This document shows positions 27,786-37,935 of a DNA stretch of 64,000 bases, in pieces. The DNA is taken from contig JAKLLA010000006.1 in the NCBI GenBank assembly GCA_023150375.1, positions 1-64,000 of the forward strand, given 5' to 3'. How positions within the stretch are numbered: position 1 is the stretch's first letter; each line of letters opens with the position of its first letter. The notes beneath the pieces were generated by a model. It did not search any database. It saw nothing but the letters and a program-made list of their open reading frames with translations, and was not told the origin of the DNA. The DNA comes from Burkholderiaceae bacterium. GTDB taxonomy: Bacteria > Pseudomonadota > Gammaproteobacteria > Burkholderiales > Burkholderiaceae_C. The position numbers and the translations under genes are program-made.

Positions 27786-28558
27786 GCCCCGGCGCCGCCC
27801 CCGACGAGGTGCCGCTGATCCGCCTGCGCGGCATCACCAAGACCTTCGGCAGCGGCACGGCGGCCTTCCAGGCCCTGAAAGGGGTCGACCTGGACATCGC
27901 CGCGGGCGAGTTCGTCGCGGTGATGGGCCCCAGCGGCTCGGGCAAGTCCACCGTGATGAACCTGCTGGGCTGCCTGGACGTGCCGAGCAGCGGCCGCTAC
28001 GCCTTCCAGGGCGTGGAGGTGCAGCGCCTCTCGCGCGACCAGCGCGCCCGGCTGCGCCGGCGCCACCTGGGCTTCGTCTTCCAGGGCTTCAACCTGCTGG
28101 CGCGCACCTCGGCGCAGGAGAACGTCGAGCTGCCGCTGCTCTACCGCGGCGAGGGCGCCGCGCAGCGCAGCGCCGCCGCGCGCGACGCGCTGGCCCAGGT
28201 CGGCCTGTCCGGCTGGGAGCGGCACACCCCGGCCGAGCTCTCCGGCGGCCAGCAGCAGCGCGTCGCGATCGCCCGGGCCATCGTCACCCGCCCCACCGTG
28301 CTGCTGGCCGACGAGCCCACCGGCAACCTCGACTCGGCGCGCAGCCACGAGATCATGGCGCTGCTCGCCGCGCTCAATGCCCAGCGCGGCATCACCGTGC
28401 TGATGGTCACCCACGAGCCCGACATGGCCGCGTATGCGCACCGCCTGGTGCACTTCCGCGACGGCCGCATCGAGCGCGACGAACGCAACCCCCACCCGGT
28501 GGCCCTGGGGCCGCGCGACGCCGACGCGCTGCTGCACAGCGACGCCGAAGGGCCCTGA
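27782..28558 (+). CDS. macB: ABC transporter ATPase (MacB nucleotide-binding domain, separate subunit)
   Basis: A 258-residue ATPase of the LolD/MacB class. Walker A GPSGSGKST is at 49-57; the Q-loop region is VFQGFNLLARTSAQENVELPL; the signature is LSGGQQQR; Walker B and D-loop are LLADEPTGNLDS; the switch His lies in MVTHEPD. The GTG start at 27782 overlaps the macA stop. In E. coli MacB the ATPase and permease are fused; here they are two genes. The permease follows 3 bp after the stop. It energises the pump in the cytoplasm. Confidence 0.92.
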   Translation: MSPGAAPDEVPLIRLRGITKTFGSGTAAFQALKGVDLDIAAGEFVAVMGPSGSGKSTVMNLLGCLDVPSSGRYAFQGVEVQRLSRDQRARLRRRHLGFVFQGFNLLARTSAQENVELPLLYRGEGAAQRSAAARDALAQVGLSGWERHTPAELSGGQQQRVAIARAIVTRPTVLLADEPTGNLDSARSHEIMALLAALNAQRGITVLMVTHEPDMAAYAHRLVHFRDGRIERDERNPHPVALGPRDADALLHSDAEGP

Positions 28559-28561
28559 AGC

Positions 28562-29782
<1,221 letters not shown>

Positions 29783-29818
29783 GGGCGGGACACCCGCCCT
29801 GCGGCGCCTGCGCGCCGC
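29783..29818. terminator. Two adjacent GC-rich stem-loops between convergent genes
   Basis: GGGCGGG-ACA-CCCGCCC (29783-29799) and GCGGCGC-CTGC-GCGCCGC (29801-29818) are both perfect stems. They fill the gap between the stop of the ABC permease and the stop of the opposing dehydrogenase. No U-run follows, so a bidirectional or Rho-assisted terminator is the likely role. Confidence 0.6.
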
Positions 29819-29819
29819 C

Positions 29820-30905
29820 TCAGCCGCCCGCGGCCACCCGCGCGGCGATCGCCTCGCCCGCCTCGGTGGTGCTGGCGCTGCCGCCCAGGTCGCGGGTGCG
29901 CGGGCCGTCGACCAGCACCTGCTCGATGGCGCGGACGATGGCGTCGTGGGCCGCGCGCTCGCCCAGGAAGTCCAGCATCAGCGCGGCCGACCAGATCATC
30001 GCGATCGGGTTGGCGATGTTGCGGCCGAAGATGTCCGGCGCGCTGCCGTGCACCGGCTCGAACAGGCTGGGGAAGCGGCGCTCGGGGTTGAGGTTGGCGC
30101 TGGGCGCCAGGCCGATGGTGCCGGTGCAGGCCGGGCCCAGGTCGGACAGGATGTCGCCGAACAGGTTGGTGGCCACCACCACGTCGAAGCGCTGCGGCTG
30201 CAGCACGAAGCGGGCGGCCAGGATGTCGATGTGCTGCCGGTCGACGCTGACCTCGGGGTAGTCGCGGCCCACCTCGGCGGCCAGGGCGTCCCACCAGGGC
30301 ATGGAGATCGCGATGCCGTTGCTCTTGGTGGCCACGGTCAGGTGCCTGCGCGCGCGCTGCTTCGCCAGCTCGTAGGCGTACTTCAGCACCCGCTGGCTGC
30401 CATGGCGACTGAAGACCGATTCCTGGATCACCAGCTCGCGCTCGGTGCCCTCGAACATCACGCCGCCGAGCTGGGTGTACTCGCCCTCGGTGTTCTCGCG
30501 CACGATCAGCATGTCGATGTCGCCCGGCTTCTGGTTGGCCAGCGGGCAGGGCACCCCGGCGAACAGCCGCGCCGGGCGCAGGTTGATGTACTGGTCGAAC
30601 TCGCGGCGGAACTTCAGCAGGCTGCCCCACAGCGAGATGTGGTCGGGCACGGTGGCCGGCCAGCCCACCGCACCGAAGAGCAGGGCGTCCTGGCCCGAGA
30701 GCTGCGCCTTCCAGTCGTCGGGCATCATCCGGCCGTGCTGCTGGTAGTAGTCGCAGCTGGCCCATTCGATCGGCGTGAGGTCCAGGGCAAAGCCGAAGCG
30801 CGCGGCGGCAGCCTGCAGCACGCGCAGGCCCTCGGGCATCACTTCCTGGCCGATGCCGTCGCCGGGGATGACGGCGATGCGGTGGGTTCGCGGGGGGCGG
30901 CTCAT
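29820..30905 (-). CDS. ttuC: Tartrate/D-malate-type dehydrogenase (isocitrate/isopropylmalate dehydrogenase family)
   Basis: A 361-residue NAD-dependent beta-decarboxylating dehydrogenase. IAVIPGDGIGQEV opens the protein; the DYYQQHGRMMPDDW segment and LLFGAVGWP are typical of tartrate dehydrogenase/decarboxylase and D-malate dehydrogenase rather than LeuB. The metal/substrate region is ATNLFGDILSDLG and the adenine-binding loop region is FEPVHGSAPDIFG. The ATG at 30905 was chosen because GGAG stands 7-9 bases upstream; an ATG four codons earlier (30917) is possible. It lies between two efflux operons without sharing an operon with either. The exact substrate (tartrate, D-malate) is inferred. 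Confidence 0.85.
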   Translation of the reverse strand: MSRPPRTHRIAVIPGDGIGQEVMPEGLRVLQAAAARFGFALDLTPIEWASCDYYQQHGRMMPDDWKAQLSGQDALLFGAVGWPATVPDHISLWGSLLKFRREFDQYINLRPARLFAGVPCPLANQKPGDIDMLIVRENTEGEYTQLGGVMFEGTERELVIQESVFSRHGSQRVLKYAYELAKQRARRHLTVATKSNGIAISMPWWDALAAEVGRDYPEVSVDRQHIDILAARFVLQPQRFDVVVATNLFGDILSDLGPACTGTIGLAPSANLNPERRFPSLFEPVHGSAPDIFGRNIANPIAMIWSAALMLDFLGERAAHDAIVRAIEQVLVDGPRTRDLGGSASTTEAGEAIAARVAAGG

Positions 30906-30996
30906 GGCGATCTCCATGCCTGAGGGTTCCGGATTCGAGAGGGACGGCCCGGCCTGAGGGCGCCAGGCCGGGCCGGGATGGCGGCGTGGCGCGGGC

Positions 30997-32472
30997 TCAG
31001 CCGCCCAGCGCCTTCCACAGGCCGATGCGGTTGACCTGCTCGGCCAGGCGCAGCTGGATCAGCGCCTGCTCGGCGGCGAAGCGGCTGCGCTCGGCATCCA
31101 GGCGCTCGAGTTCGCTGGCCGCACCGCCGCGCCAGCGCAGCTCGGTCAGGCGGGCGATCTCGCGCACCGCGTCGAGCTGGCGCTGCTGGGCCTCGATCTG
31201 GCCGCGCCAGGTGGCCAGTCCGGCCAGGGCATCGGCGCTCTCGCGGAAGGCAGCCTGCACCGCCTTCTCGTACTGCGCCAGCGCGATGTCGCGGTTGACC
31301 GTGGCCACTTCCACGCCCTGGCGCACCCGGCCGTGGTCGAAGATCGCCGCCACCGCCTGCGAGGCCAGCGTCCAGGCGAAGTTGCCGCCCTGCAGCAGGG
31401 TGCCCAGCTCGCTGCTGACCAGGCCGGCGCTGCCGGTCAGCGAGATGCGCGGGAAGTAGGCCGCCCGCGCCGCGCCGATGTTGGCGTTGGCGGCGATCAG
31501 CTGCTGCTCGGCCTGGGCCACGTCCGGGCGGCGCAGCAGCACCGCCGAGTCCAGCCCCACCGGCACGTCGGCGAACACCGGCTCGGCCGCCACCGCCGCC
31601 GCGGCGGGCCAGAGCGCCTCGTCCACCGGGCCGCCGACCAGCAGCGCCAGCGCGTGGCGATCCTGGGCAACCTGGCGGCTGGCCTGCGCCACCGCCGCCT
31701 CGGCCTGGGCCGTCAGGCTCAGCGCGGTCTGCAGCTCGAGCTGCGAGGCCGCCCCCACCTCGTGGCGCAGCCGCGCCAGGCGCAGGCTCTCGGCCCGGCT
31801 GGCGCGGGTGCGCTCGGCCAGCGCCAGCACCGCCTGGTCGGCTGCCAGGCTGCGGTCGGCCGTGAGCAGGGCGGCCACCAGCGCCAGCTCGGCGCTGCGC
31901 CGGCCGGCCTCGCTGGCCAGCAGCTGGGCCTGGGCGGCGTCGCCCAGGCTGCGCAGGCGGCCGAAGAAGTCGATCTCCCAGCCGCTGACCTGCAGGCCGA
32001 GCTGGAAGCTGTTGCGCTGCGCGCCCGAGCTGTTGGGGGCGCGGCTGGCCGAGAAGGCGGCGTTGACGGTGGGCCAGCGGTCGGCCTCGGTCAACCCCAG
32101 CTGGGCCTGGGCACGCTGCACCGCCAGCGCGGCCACACGCAGGTCGCGGTTGCCGGCCAGGGCCTGGCGCACCAGCCGGCGCAGGCGCTCGTCCTGCACG
32201 AAGTCCGCCCAGCCCGGCAGCGCCGCGGCCGCGGCGCCGGCCGGTGCGCCCGGGACCGCCGAGGCGGCCGCTGCGGCCGGCAGCGGCAGCTGCGCGGGCA
32301 CGGGGGCGGCCGGGCGGCGGTACTCGGGCGCCAGGCTGGTGCAGCCGGCCAGCAGCAGCAGGGCCAGGCCGGGCAGAAGCCGCCCGGGCCGGGGTGTCGC
32401 GCTCCGGCGCCGGCTGCTGGCGCGGGCCGTCGGGACGGCAGGGGTCGATGCGGCAAGGCAGCGGCGGCTCAT
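30997..32472 (-). CDS. Outer-membrane efflux lipoprotein of an RND pump (OprM/NodT type)
   Basis: A 491-residue outer-membrane factor. The N-terminal signal ends LLLLAGC, a lipobox. The body has the two efflux repeats, with GWEIDFFGRLRSLGDAA in the first and LRRPDVAQAEQQLIAANANIGAARAAYFPRI (described here as the AYFPRISL hallmark) in the second. Its ATG overlaps the TGA of the RND permease (ATGA at 32469-32472). It is the last gene of the three-gene RND operon and forms the exit duct in the outer membrane. Confidence 0.92.
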   Translation of the reverse strand: MSRRCLAASTPAVPTARASSRRRSATPRPGRLLPGLALLLLAGCTSLAPEYRRPAAPVPAQLPLPAAAAASAVPGAPAGAAAAALPGWADFVQDERLRRLVRQALAGNRDLRVAALAVQRAQAQLGLTEADRWPTVNAAFSASRAPNSSGAQRNSFQLGLQVSGWEIDFFGRLRSLGDAAQAQLLASEAGRRSAELALVAALLTADRSLAADQAVLALAERTRASRAESLRLARLRHEVGAASQLELQTALSLTAQAEAAVAQASRQVAQDRHALALLVGGPVDEALWPAAAAVAAEPVFADVPVGLDSAVLLRRPDVAQAEQQLIAANANIGAARAAYFPRISLTGSAGLVSSELGTLLQGGNFAWTLASQAVAAIFDHGRVRQGVEVATVNRDIALAQYEKAVQAAFRESADALAGLATWRGQIEAQQRQLDAVREIARLTELRWRGGAASELERLDAERSRFAAEQALIQLRLAEQVNRIGLWKALGG

Positions 32473-35400
32473 CGCGGGCTCCCGGGGCGGGCGGTTTCGG
32501 CCATCACGCCGGCGGCAGCGGCATCGGCCGCGGCGCTGCCGATCGCGGTGGCATGGGCGGTGAAGCGGCCCCCGGGGAAGAGGCGGCGGACCACGACGAA
32601 GAACACCGGCACGAGGAAGACCGCGAGCACGGTGGCGGTGATCATGCCGCCCATCACGCCGGTGCCGATGGCGCGCTGGCTGGCCGAGCCGGCGCCGCTG
32701 GCCAGCGCCAGCGGCAGCACGCCGAGAATGAAGGCGAAGGAGGTCATCACGATGGGTCGGAAGCGCAGGTGGCAGGCCTCCAGTGTGGCCGACAACAGGT
32801 CCTTGCCCTCGGCCTGGAGGTCCTTGGCGAACTCGATGATCAGGATCGCGTTCTTCGCCGACAGCCCGATGATGGTGATCAGGCCGACCTTGAAGTACAC
32901 GTCGTTGGGCATGCCGCGCAACCAGACGCCGGCCAGCGCGCCGAGGATGCCCAGCGGCACCACCAGCATCACCGCCACCGGAATGCTCCAGCTCTCGTAC
33001 AGCGCCGCCAGGCAGAGGAAGACCGCCAGCATCGAGAAGGCCAGCAGGATGCTCGCCTGCGCGCCGGAGAGCTTCTCCTCGCGCGACTGGCCGGTCCACT
33101 CGAAGCCGATGCCCGGCGGCAGTTGCCCGGCCAGGCGCTCCATCTCGGCCATGGCATCGCCGGTGGAGAAGCCCGGCGCGGCGTCGCCGGCGATCTTCAT
33201 CGCCGGGTAGCCGTTGTAGCGGATCGACAGCATCGGCCCGCTCACCCAGCGCGTGCTCGCGAAGGCCGAGAAGGGCACCTGCTGGCCGCGCTGGTTGGGC
33301 ACGTGCAGCTTCAGCAGGTCCTCGGGCTGCATGCGGGCCGAGGCCTCGGCCTGCACGATGACGCGCTGCAGCCGCCCCTGGTTGGGGAAGTCGTTGACGT
33401 AGGTCGAGCCGAAGGCGGTGGCCAGCACCGAGCCGATCGCATCGAACCCCACCCCCAGCGCGGCGGCGCGCTCGCGGTCGATCTCGAGGCGCAGCTGCGG
33501 CGCATCCTCCAGGCCGTCGGGCCGCACGCCCTGCAGCACCTTGCTCTGGCCGGCCAGGCCCAGCAGCTGGTTGCGCGCACCCAGCAGGGCCTCGTGGCCC
33601 AGGCCGGCGCGGTCCTGCAGGCGGAAGTTGAAGCCGGTGGCAGTGCCCAGCTCGGGGATCGGCGGCGGGCTGAGCGCGAAGATGAAGGCGTCGCGCACGC
33701 CCATCATGGCGCCGAAGATGCGCCCGGCCAGCGCCTGCGCGGACTGCCCGGCGCCCTCGCGCTCGGACCAGTCCTTCAGCGGCAGGAAGGCCAGGCCGGC
33801 GTTCTGGCCGGCGCCGGAGAAGCTGAAGCCCAGCACGCTGACCATGGTGTCCACTTCGGGCTGCTGCAGCGCGAAGGACTCGATGCGCTGCATCGCCGCC
33901 TCGCTGCGCTCGGCCGAGGCGCCCGGGGGCAGCTGCATGTTGACGATCACGTAGCCCTGGTCCTCGTTGGGCAGGAAGGAGGTCGGCAGCGCCCGGTACA
34001 GCAGCGCCACCGCGGCCAGGATCACCGCGTAGAGCAGCAGCCAGCGCCCGGCGCGGCGGATGATGCGCGCCACCAGCGACTCGTAGGCATGGGTGCTGCG
34101 CTTGAAGGCCCGGTTGAACCAGCCGAAGGGGCCGGGCTTGTCGTGGTGGCCGGGCGGCACCGGCTTCAACAGCGTGGCGCACAGCGCCGGCGTGAGCGAC
34201 AGCGCCAGGAAGGCCGAGAACAGCATCGACGAGGCCATCGCCACCGAGAACTGGCGGTAGATGTTGCCCACCGAGCCGGAGAAGAAGGCCATCGGCACGA
34301 ACACGCTGACCAGCACCACCGTGATGCCGACGATCGCCCCGGTGATCTGCCCCATCGCCTTGCGCGTGGCCTCGAGGGGCGACAGGCCCTCCTCGCTCAT
34401 GATGCGCTCGACGTTCTCCACCACCACGATGGCGTCGTCCACCAGGATGCCGATGGCCAGCACCATGCCGAACAGCGTGAGCACGTTGATCGAGTAGCCC
34501 AGCGCCAGCATCACCGTGAAGGTGCCCATCAGCGACACCGGCACGACGATGGTGGGAATGAGCGTGTAGCGGATGTTCTGCAGGAACAGCAGCATCACCA
34601 CGAAAACCAGCGCCACCGCCTCGACCAGGGTCTTGACCACCTCCTGGATCGAGATGCGCACGAAGCGCGAGGTGTCGTACGGGATCTTGTACGACACGCC
34701 GGCCGGGAAGTAGCGCTCCAGCTCCTGCATGCGCGTACGGATCGCGCCGGCGGTGGCCAGCGCGTTGCCGGTGGGCGAGAGCTGGATGCCGATGCCCAGC
34801 GAGGGCACGCCGTTCAGGCGGCTGGCGGTGGCGTAGGACTGCGCGCCCAGCTCGATGCGCGCCACGTCCTTCAGGCGCACGCTGGAGCCGTCGGCGTTGG
34901 CGCGCAGCAGGATCTCGCCGAACTGCTCGACGCTGGCGAGCTGGCCGCTCACGTTCACGCTGGCATACACACTCTGGCCCGGCACGGCCGGCAGCGCCCC
35001 GACCGAGCCGGCCGAGACCTGCGCGTTCTGCGCCCGGATCGCCGCGTTGACCTCGGCGGTGGACAGGCCGTAGCCGGCCAGCCTGGCCGGGTCGATCCAG
35101 ATGCGCATGGCCCGCTCGGTGCCGAACAGCTGGGCCTGGCCCACCCCGGGCACACGCAGCAGCTCGGGCACGACGCTGCGTGCGGCGTAGTCGCCCAGCG
35201 CCATCGGCGGGTAGTCGGCACTGGTCGACAGCAGGCTGACCACCATCAGGAAGTTCGAGCGCGCCTTGTCCACCCGCACGCCCTGCTGGGTCACCACCGC
35301 CGGCAGGCGCGGGGTGGCGCGCGACAGGCGGTTCTGCACCTCGATCTGGGCGATGGCGATGTCGGTGCCGGGCTCGAAGGTGGCCGTGATCGTGCCCGCG

Positions 35401-35660
35401 CCGTTGGCGTCGGCGCTGGACTCCATGTAGATCAGGCCCGGCGCACCGTTGAGCTCCTGCTCGAGCACCGACAGCACACTGTCCTCGAGCACCTGGGCCG
35501 AGGCGCCCGGATAGGCGGTGGAGATGACCACCGACGGCGGCGCCACCGTCGGGTACTGCGCCACCGGCAGCCGGGTGATCGCGGTGGCCCCCAGCACGAG
35601 GATGAACAGCGCCAGCACCCAGGCGAAGATCGGCCGGTCGATGAAGAAGCGCGAGATCAT
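32469..35660 (-). CDS. RND multidrug efflux transporter (HAE1, AcrB/MexB/TtgB-like)
   Basis: Inner-membrane proton/drug antiporter of 1,063 residues, the normal AcrB length. It starts MISRFFIDRPIFAWV, typical of HAE1 pumps. The proton-relay aspartates are in ILVDDAIVVVENVER (TM4), and the duplicate half has GLSAKNAILIIEFAKDL (the Lys region of TM10). Two large periplasmic loops and about 12 membrane helices are as expected. It lies 12 bp after the adaptor gene. Substrates are probably hydrophobic drugs or solvents, by analogy to the operator and TetR repressor type. Confidence 0.95.
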   Translation of the reverse strand: MISRFFIDRPIFAWVLALFILVLGATAITRLPVAQYPTVAPPSVVISTAYPGASAQVLEDSVLSVLEQELNGAPGLIYMESSADANGAGTITATFEPGTDIAIAQIEVQNRLSRATPRLPAVVTQQGVRVDKARSNFLMVVSLLSTSADYPPMALGDYAARSVVPELLRVPGVGQAQLFGTERAMRIWIDPARLAGYGLSTAEVNAAIRAQNAQVSAGSVGALPAVPGQSVYASVNVSGQLASVEQFGEILLRANADGSSVRLKDVARIELGAQSYATASRLNGVPSLGIGIQLSPTGNALATAGAIRTRMQELERYFPAGVSYKIPYDTSRFVRISIQEVVKTLVEAVALVFVVMLLFLQNIRYTLIPTIVVPVSLMGTFTVMLALGYSINVLTLFGMVLAIGILVDDAIVVVENVERIMSEEGLSPLEATRKAMGQITGAIVGITVVLVSVFVPMAFFSGSVGNIYRQFSVAMASSMLFSAFLALSLTPALCATLLKPVPPGHHDKPGPFGWFNRAFKRSTHAYESLVARIIRRAGRWLLLYAVILAAVALLYRALPTSFLPNEDQGYVIVNMQLPPGASAERSEAAMQRIESFALQQPEVDTMVSVLGFSFSGAGQNAGLAFLPLKDWSEREGAGQSAQALAGRIFGAMMGVRDAFIFALSPPPIPELGTATGFNFRLQDRAGLGHEALLGARNQLLGLAGQSKVLQGVRPDGLEDAPQLRLEIDRERAAALGVGFDAIGSVLATAFGSTYVNDFPNQGRLQRVIVQAEASARMQPEDLLKLHVPNQRGQQVPFSAFASTRWVSGPMLSIRYNGYPAMKIAGDAAPGFSTGDAMAEMERLAGQLPPGIGFEWTGQSREEKLSGAQASILLAFSMLAVFLCLAALYESWSIPVAVMLVVPLGILGALAGVWLRGMPNDVYFKVGLITIIGLSAKNAILIIEFAKDLQAEGKDLLSATLEACHLRFRPIVMTSFAFILGVLPLALASGAGSASQRAIGTGVMGGMITATVLAVFLVPVFFVVVRRLFPGGRFTAHATAIGSAAADAAAAGVMAETARPGSPR

Positions 35661-35672
35661 GCGCGCGCCTCC

Positions 35673-36962
35673 TCAGCGGCTCGCGGCCGCAGGGGCCGGG
35701 GTCGAGGCGGGCGACACCGCCGCCGGGCCGGACGCCGTCGCGGCCGGGGCCCCGGCAGACGATGCGGCGGAGGCCGCGCCGGCCGGCGCCCAGGGCACGG
35801 GCGTCACCGGGGTCTTGGGCCGGATCTTCTGGAAGCCGTCCACCACCACCTGCTCGCCGGGCTGCAGCCCCTCGAGCACCACCCACTGGCCGGCCTGCGC
35901 GCCGCCGATCTTCACCGGCCGCGGCGCCACCGTGCGGTCCGCACCCACCACCAGCACCGTGTCGGCCGCGGCGCCGCGCGTCACGGCCTGCTGCGGCAGC
36001 AGGACGGCGCGCTCGGCCTGGGCCTGGCGCACCCGCACCTTCACGTACAGCCCCGGCAGCAGCAGGCCCTGCGGATTGGGCAGCTCGGCGCGCAGCGTCA
36101 CCTGGCCCGAAGTGGGATCCACCGTCAGATCCGAGAACAGCAGCCGGCCCGCATGCGGGTGCACGCTGCCGTCGTCGAGCAGCACCTCGATGCGGGCGGC
36201 CTGCTCGCCCGCACTGCTCAGCCGGCCGGCCGCCAGCGCCTGGCGCAGCCGCAGCACCTCGTTGGCCGACTGGGTGAAGTTGACGTAGAGCGGATGGACC
36301 TGCTGGATCGTCGCCAGCAGCGTCGCCTCGCCCTGCCCCACCAGCGCGCCCTCGGTGACCTGGGCGCGGCCGATGCGCCCGGCGATCGGCGCCAGCACCG
36401 AGGCGTACTCGACGTTCAGCCGAGCGGTCTGCACCGCCGCCTTGGCCGTGGCGAGGTCGGCCTGCGCCTGGCGCAGCGCGGTGTCGGAGGCGACCCACTC
36501 CTGCTGGCTGATCGCCTGGGCGGCCACCAGCGGCTCGTTGCGCTGCCGGGTGGCCTGCGCCTGCGCCAGATTCGCCTCGGCCTTGGCCTGCGCGGCCAGC
36601 GCGCTGTCGAGCGTGGCGCGGTAGACGCCGGCATCGAGCTGGAACAGCGACTGGCCGGCCTTGACGTCGGAGCCCTCGGCAAACAGGCGCTTCTGCACGA
36701 TGCCGGCCACCCGCGCGCGCACCTGGGCGGTGCGCCAGGCCTCCAGCCGGCCGGGCAGTTCACGGGCGAGCGGCACCGAGGCGGGCTGCACGGTCACCAC
36801 GCCCACCGCGGGAGGCGGCGGCATGCCACCGCCGGGTCCGCCCGGCCTGGCCGCGCCGGCCGGCGCACCGGAGCCGCCGCCGCAGCCGGCCAGCCACAGC
36901 GTCGCGCAGACCAGCGCGACGCCCTTTTGTTTCCACCCACCCCACCCAAGTACCTGCTGCAT
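35673..36962 (-). CDS. RND efflux periplasmic adaptor lipoprotein (AcrA/MexA/TtgA-like)
   Basis: A 429-residue adaptor. The signal VALVCATLWLAGCGGG carries a lipobox (LAGC). After a Gly/Pro-rich linker come the lipoyl, coiled-coil (LNVEYASVLAPIAGRIGRAQVTEG) and beta-barrel domains. The ATG at 36962 was preferred to one 15 codons upstream because GAGGAA stands about 8 bases before it and the lipoprotein signal follows directly. The C-terminus is Ala/Ser/Pro-rich. It is the first gene of the RND operon and starts 151 bp from the divergent TetR gene, with an AcrR-like operator between. Confidence 0.92.
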   Translation of the reverse strand: MQQVLGWGGWKQKGVALVCATLWLAGCGGGSGAPAGAARPGGPGGGMPPPPAVGVVTVQPASVPLARELPGRLEAWRTAQVRARVAGIVQKRLFAEGSDVKAGQSLFQLDAGVYRATLDSALAAQAKAEANLAQAQATRQRNEPLVAAQAISQQEWVASDTALRQAQADLATAKAAVQTARLNVEYASVLAPIAGRIGRAQVTEGALVGQGEATLLATIQQVHPLYVNFTQSANEVLRLRQALAAGRLSSAGEQAARIEVLLDDGSVHPHAGRLLFSDLTVDPTSGQVTLRAELPNPQGLLLPGLYVKVRVRQAQAERAVLLPQQAVTRGAAADTVLVVGADRTVAPRPVKIGGAQAGQWVVLEGLQPGEQVVVDGFQKIRPKTPVTPVPWAPAGAASAASSAGAPAATASGPAAVSPASTPAPAAASR

Positions 36963-37053
36963 CGAGCAATTCCTCGCGACGGCACCGGCGCTGCCGGTGC
37001 GAGACATCCTGCCGGCCCGGCCCGACGCCGGACTCCTCCGAAGGGCGGCATCT

Positions 37054-37077
37054 TACATACAATCACGAATGTATGTG
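37054..37077. promoter_or_regulatory. AcrR/TtgR-type operator
   Basis: A 24-bp site with arms TACATACA (37054-37061) and ATGTATGTG (37069-37077) separated by seven bases. Arm bases agree with the E. coli AcrR site (TACATACA...ATGTATGTA) at all but the last position. It lies between the start of the RND adaptor (36962) and the TetR gene (37114), where a repressor could control both. Confidence 0.8.
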
Positions 37078-37113
37078 ATGCTCCCGCTGTTGCCCCTCCC
37101 CTGCCCTGTCACG

Positions 37114-37761
37114 ATGGTCCGACGCACCAAAGAGGAAGCTGCCGCCACCCGCGCCCACCTGCTCGATACCGCCGAGCGGGTGTTTGCCGAACGGGGGGTG
37201 AGCCGCGCCAGCCTGCAGGACATCGCCGCGGCGGCCGGGGTCACGCGCGGCGCCATCTACTGGCATTTCAAGGACAAGGCGGAGTTGTACCTCGCGATGG
37301 TGGATCGCGTATGTCTGCCCTGCGAAGTCGCGCTGGAGTCGCTCGGCGACGACACGGGTGACCGCGCCCTCGCGCAGATCGAGCAGCGCTTGCGCGAGTC
37401 GCTGCTCTACCCGCTGCGCCAGCTGCGCGAGAACGAGCAGGCACGGCGGGTCTTCACGATCCTGCTGCACCGCACCGAGTACACCGACGAACTGGCCGGC
37501 GTGCTGCAGCGCCACCGCGACGCCGTGGCCGGCTGCATGGCCGGCCTCGAGGCGCTGCTGCGGCAGGGCCAGGCACGCGGGCTGTTCCGCGCCGACCTGG
37601 CACCGGCCGCGCTGGCGCGCGCGCTGATGGCACAGACCGAAGGCCTGCTGCTGCGCGCCACCGTCGAGGCCGACCCCGAGCCGGCCTGGCAGGCCGCGCA
37701 GGCGGCCCTGGACGTCTGGCTGGCCGGCCTGCGCCGCGGCAGCGCCGGCACGCCGCCTTGA
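37114..37761 (+). CDS. TetR-family repressor of the RND pump (AcrR/TtgR-like)
   Basis: A 215-residue regulator. The TetR helix-turn-helix is at about 10-55 (TRAHLLDTAERVFAERG, then SLQDIAAAAGVTRGAIYWHFKDKAELY), matching the AcrR/TtgR/SmeT type. The C-terminal ligand-binding domain has a TetR_C-like VFTILLHRTEY segment. The ATG at 37114 begins MVRRTKEEA, the usual start for this group; longer frames upstream overlap the operator. It is divergent from the RND operon and probably represses both that operon and itself, releasing when a pump substrate binds. Confidence 0.92.
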   Translation: MVRRTKEEAAATRAHLLDTAERVFAERGVSRASLQDIAAAAGVTRGAIYWHFKDKAELYLAMVDRVCLPCEVALESLGDDTGDRALAQIEQRLRESLLYPLRQLRENEQARRVFTILLHRTEYTDELAGVLQRHRDAVAGCMAGLEALLRQGQARGLFRADLAPAALARALMAQTEGLLLRATVEADPEPAWQAAQAALDVWLAGLRRGSAGTPP

Positions 37762-37935
37762 GCCAGATCGACCCGGGCCCAGACAGCCCGCCTGCCGCCG
37801 TGGCCGCGCCTTGTGCGGCCGGGCCGATCGGCGTAGGCTGATCCTCGTTTCATCCCCAACCGATCGCGCCCCGGGCGCGTGCCCTGAGAAGTCGAGCAGC
37901 GGTGCGTGGCCCGCGCGGTGCCGAGGAGCCCCCGC

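Noticed and set aside
30997..36498. A single minus-strand open frame of about 1,800 codons across the RND operon
   Set aside because: Only its last 491 codons are a real gene (30997-32472). The rest is a shadow of the RND permease and adaptor, which are read in another frame with full domain matches.
32244..37361. A plus-strand open frame of about 1,700 codons opposite the RND operon
   Set aside because: It is antisense to well-supported efflux genes and has His/Arg/Gly-rich shadow composition.
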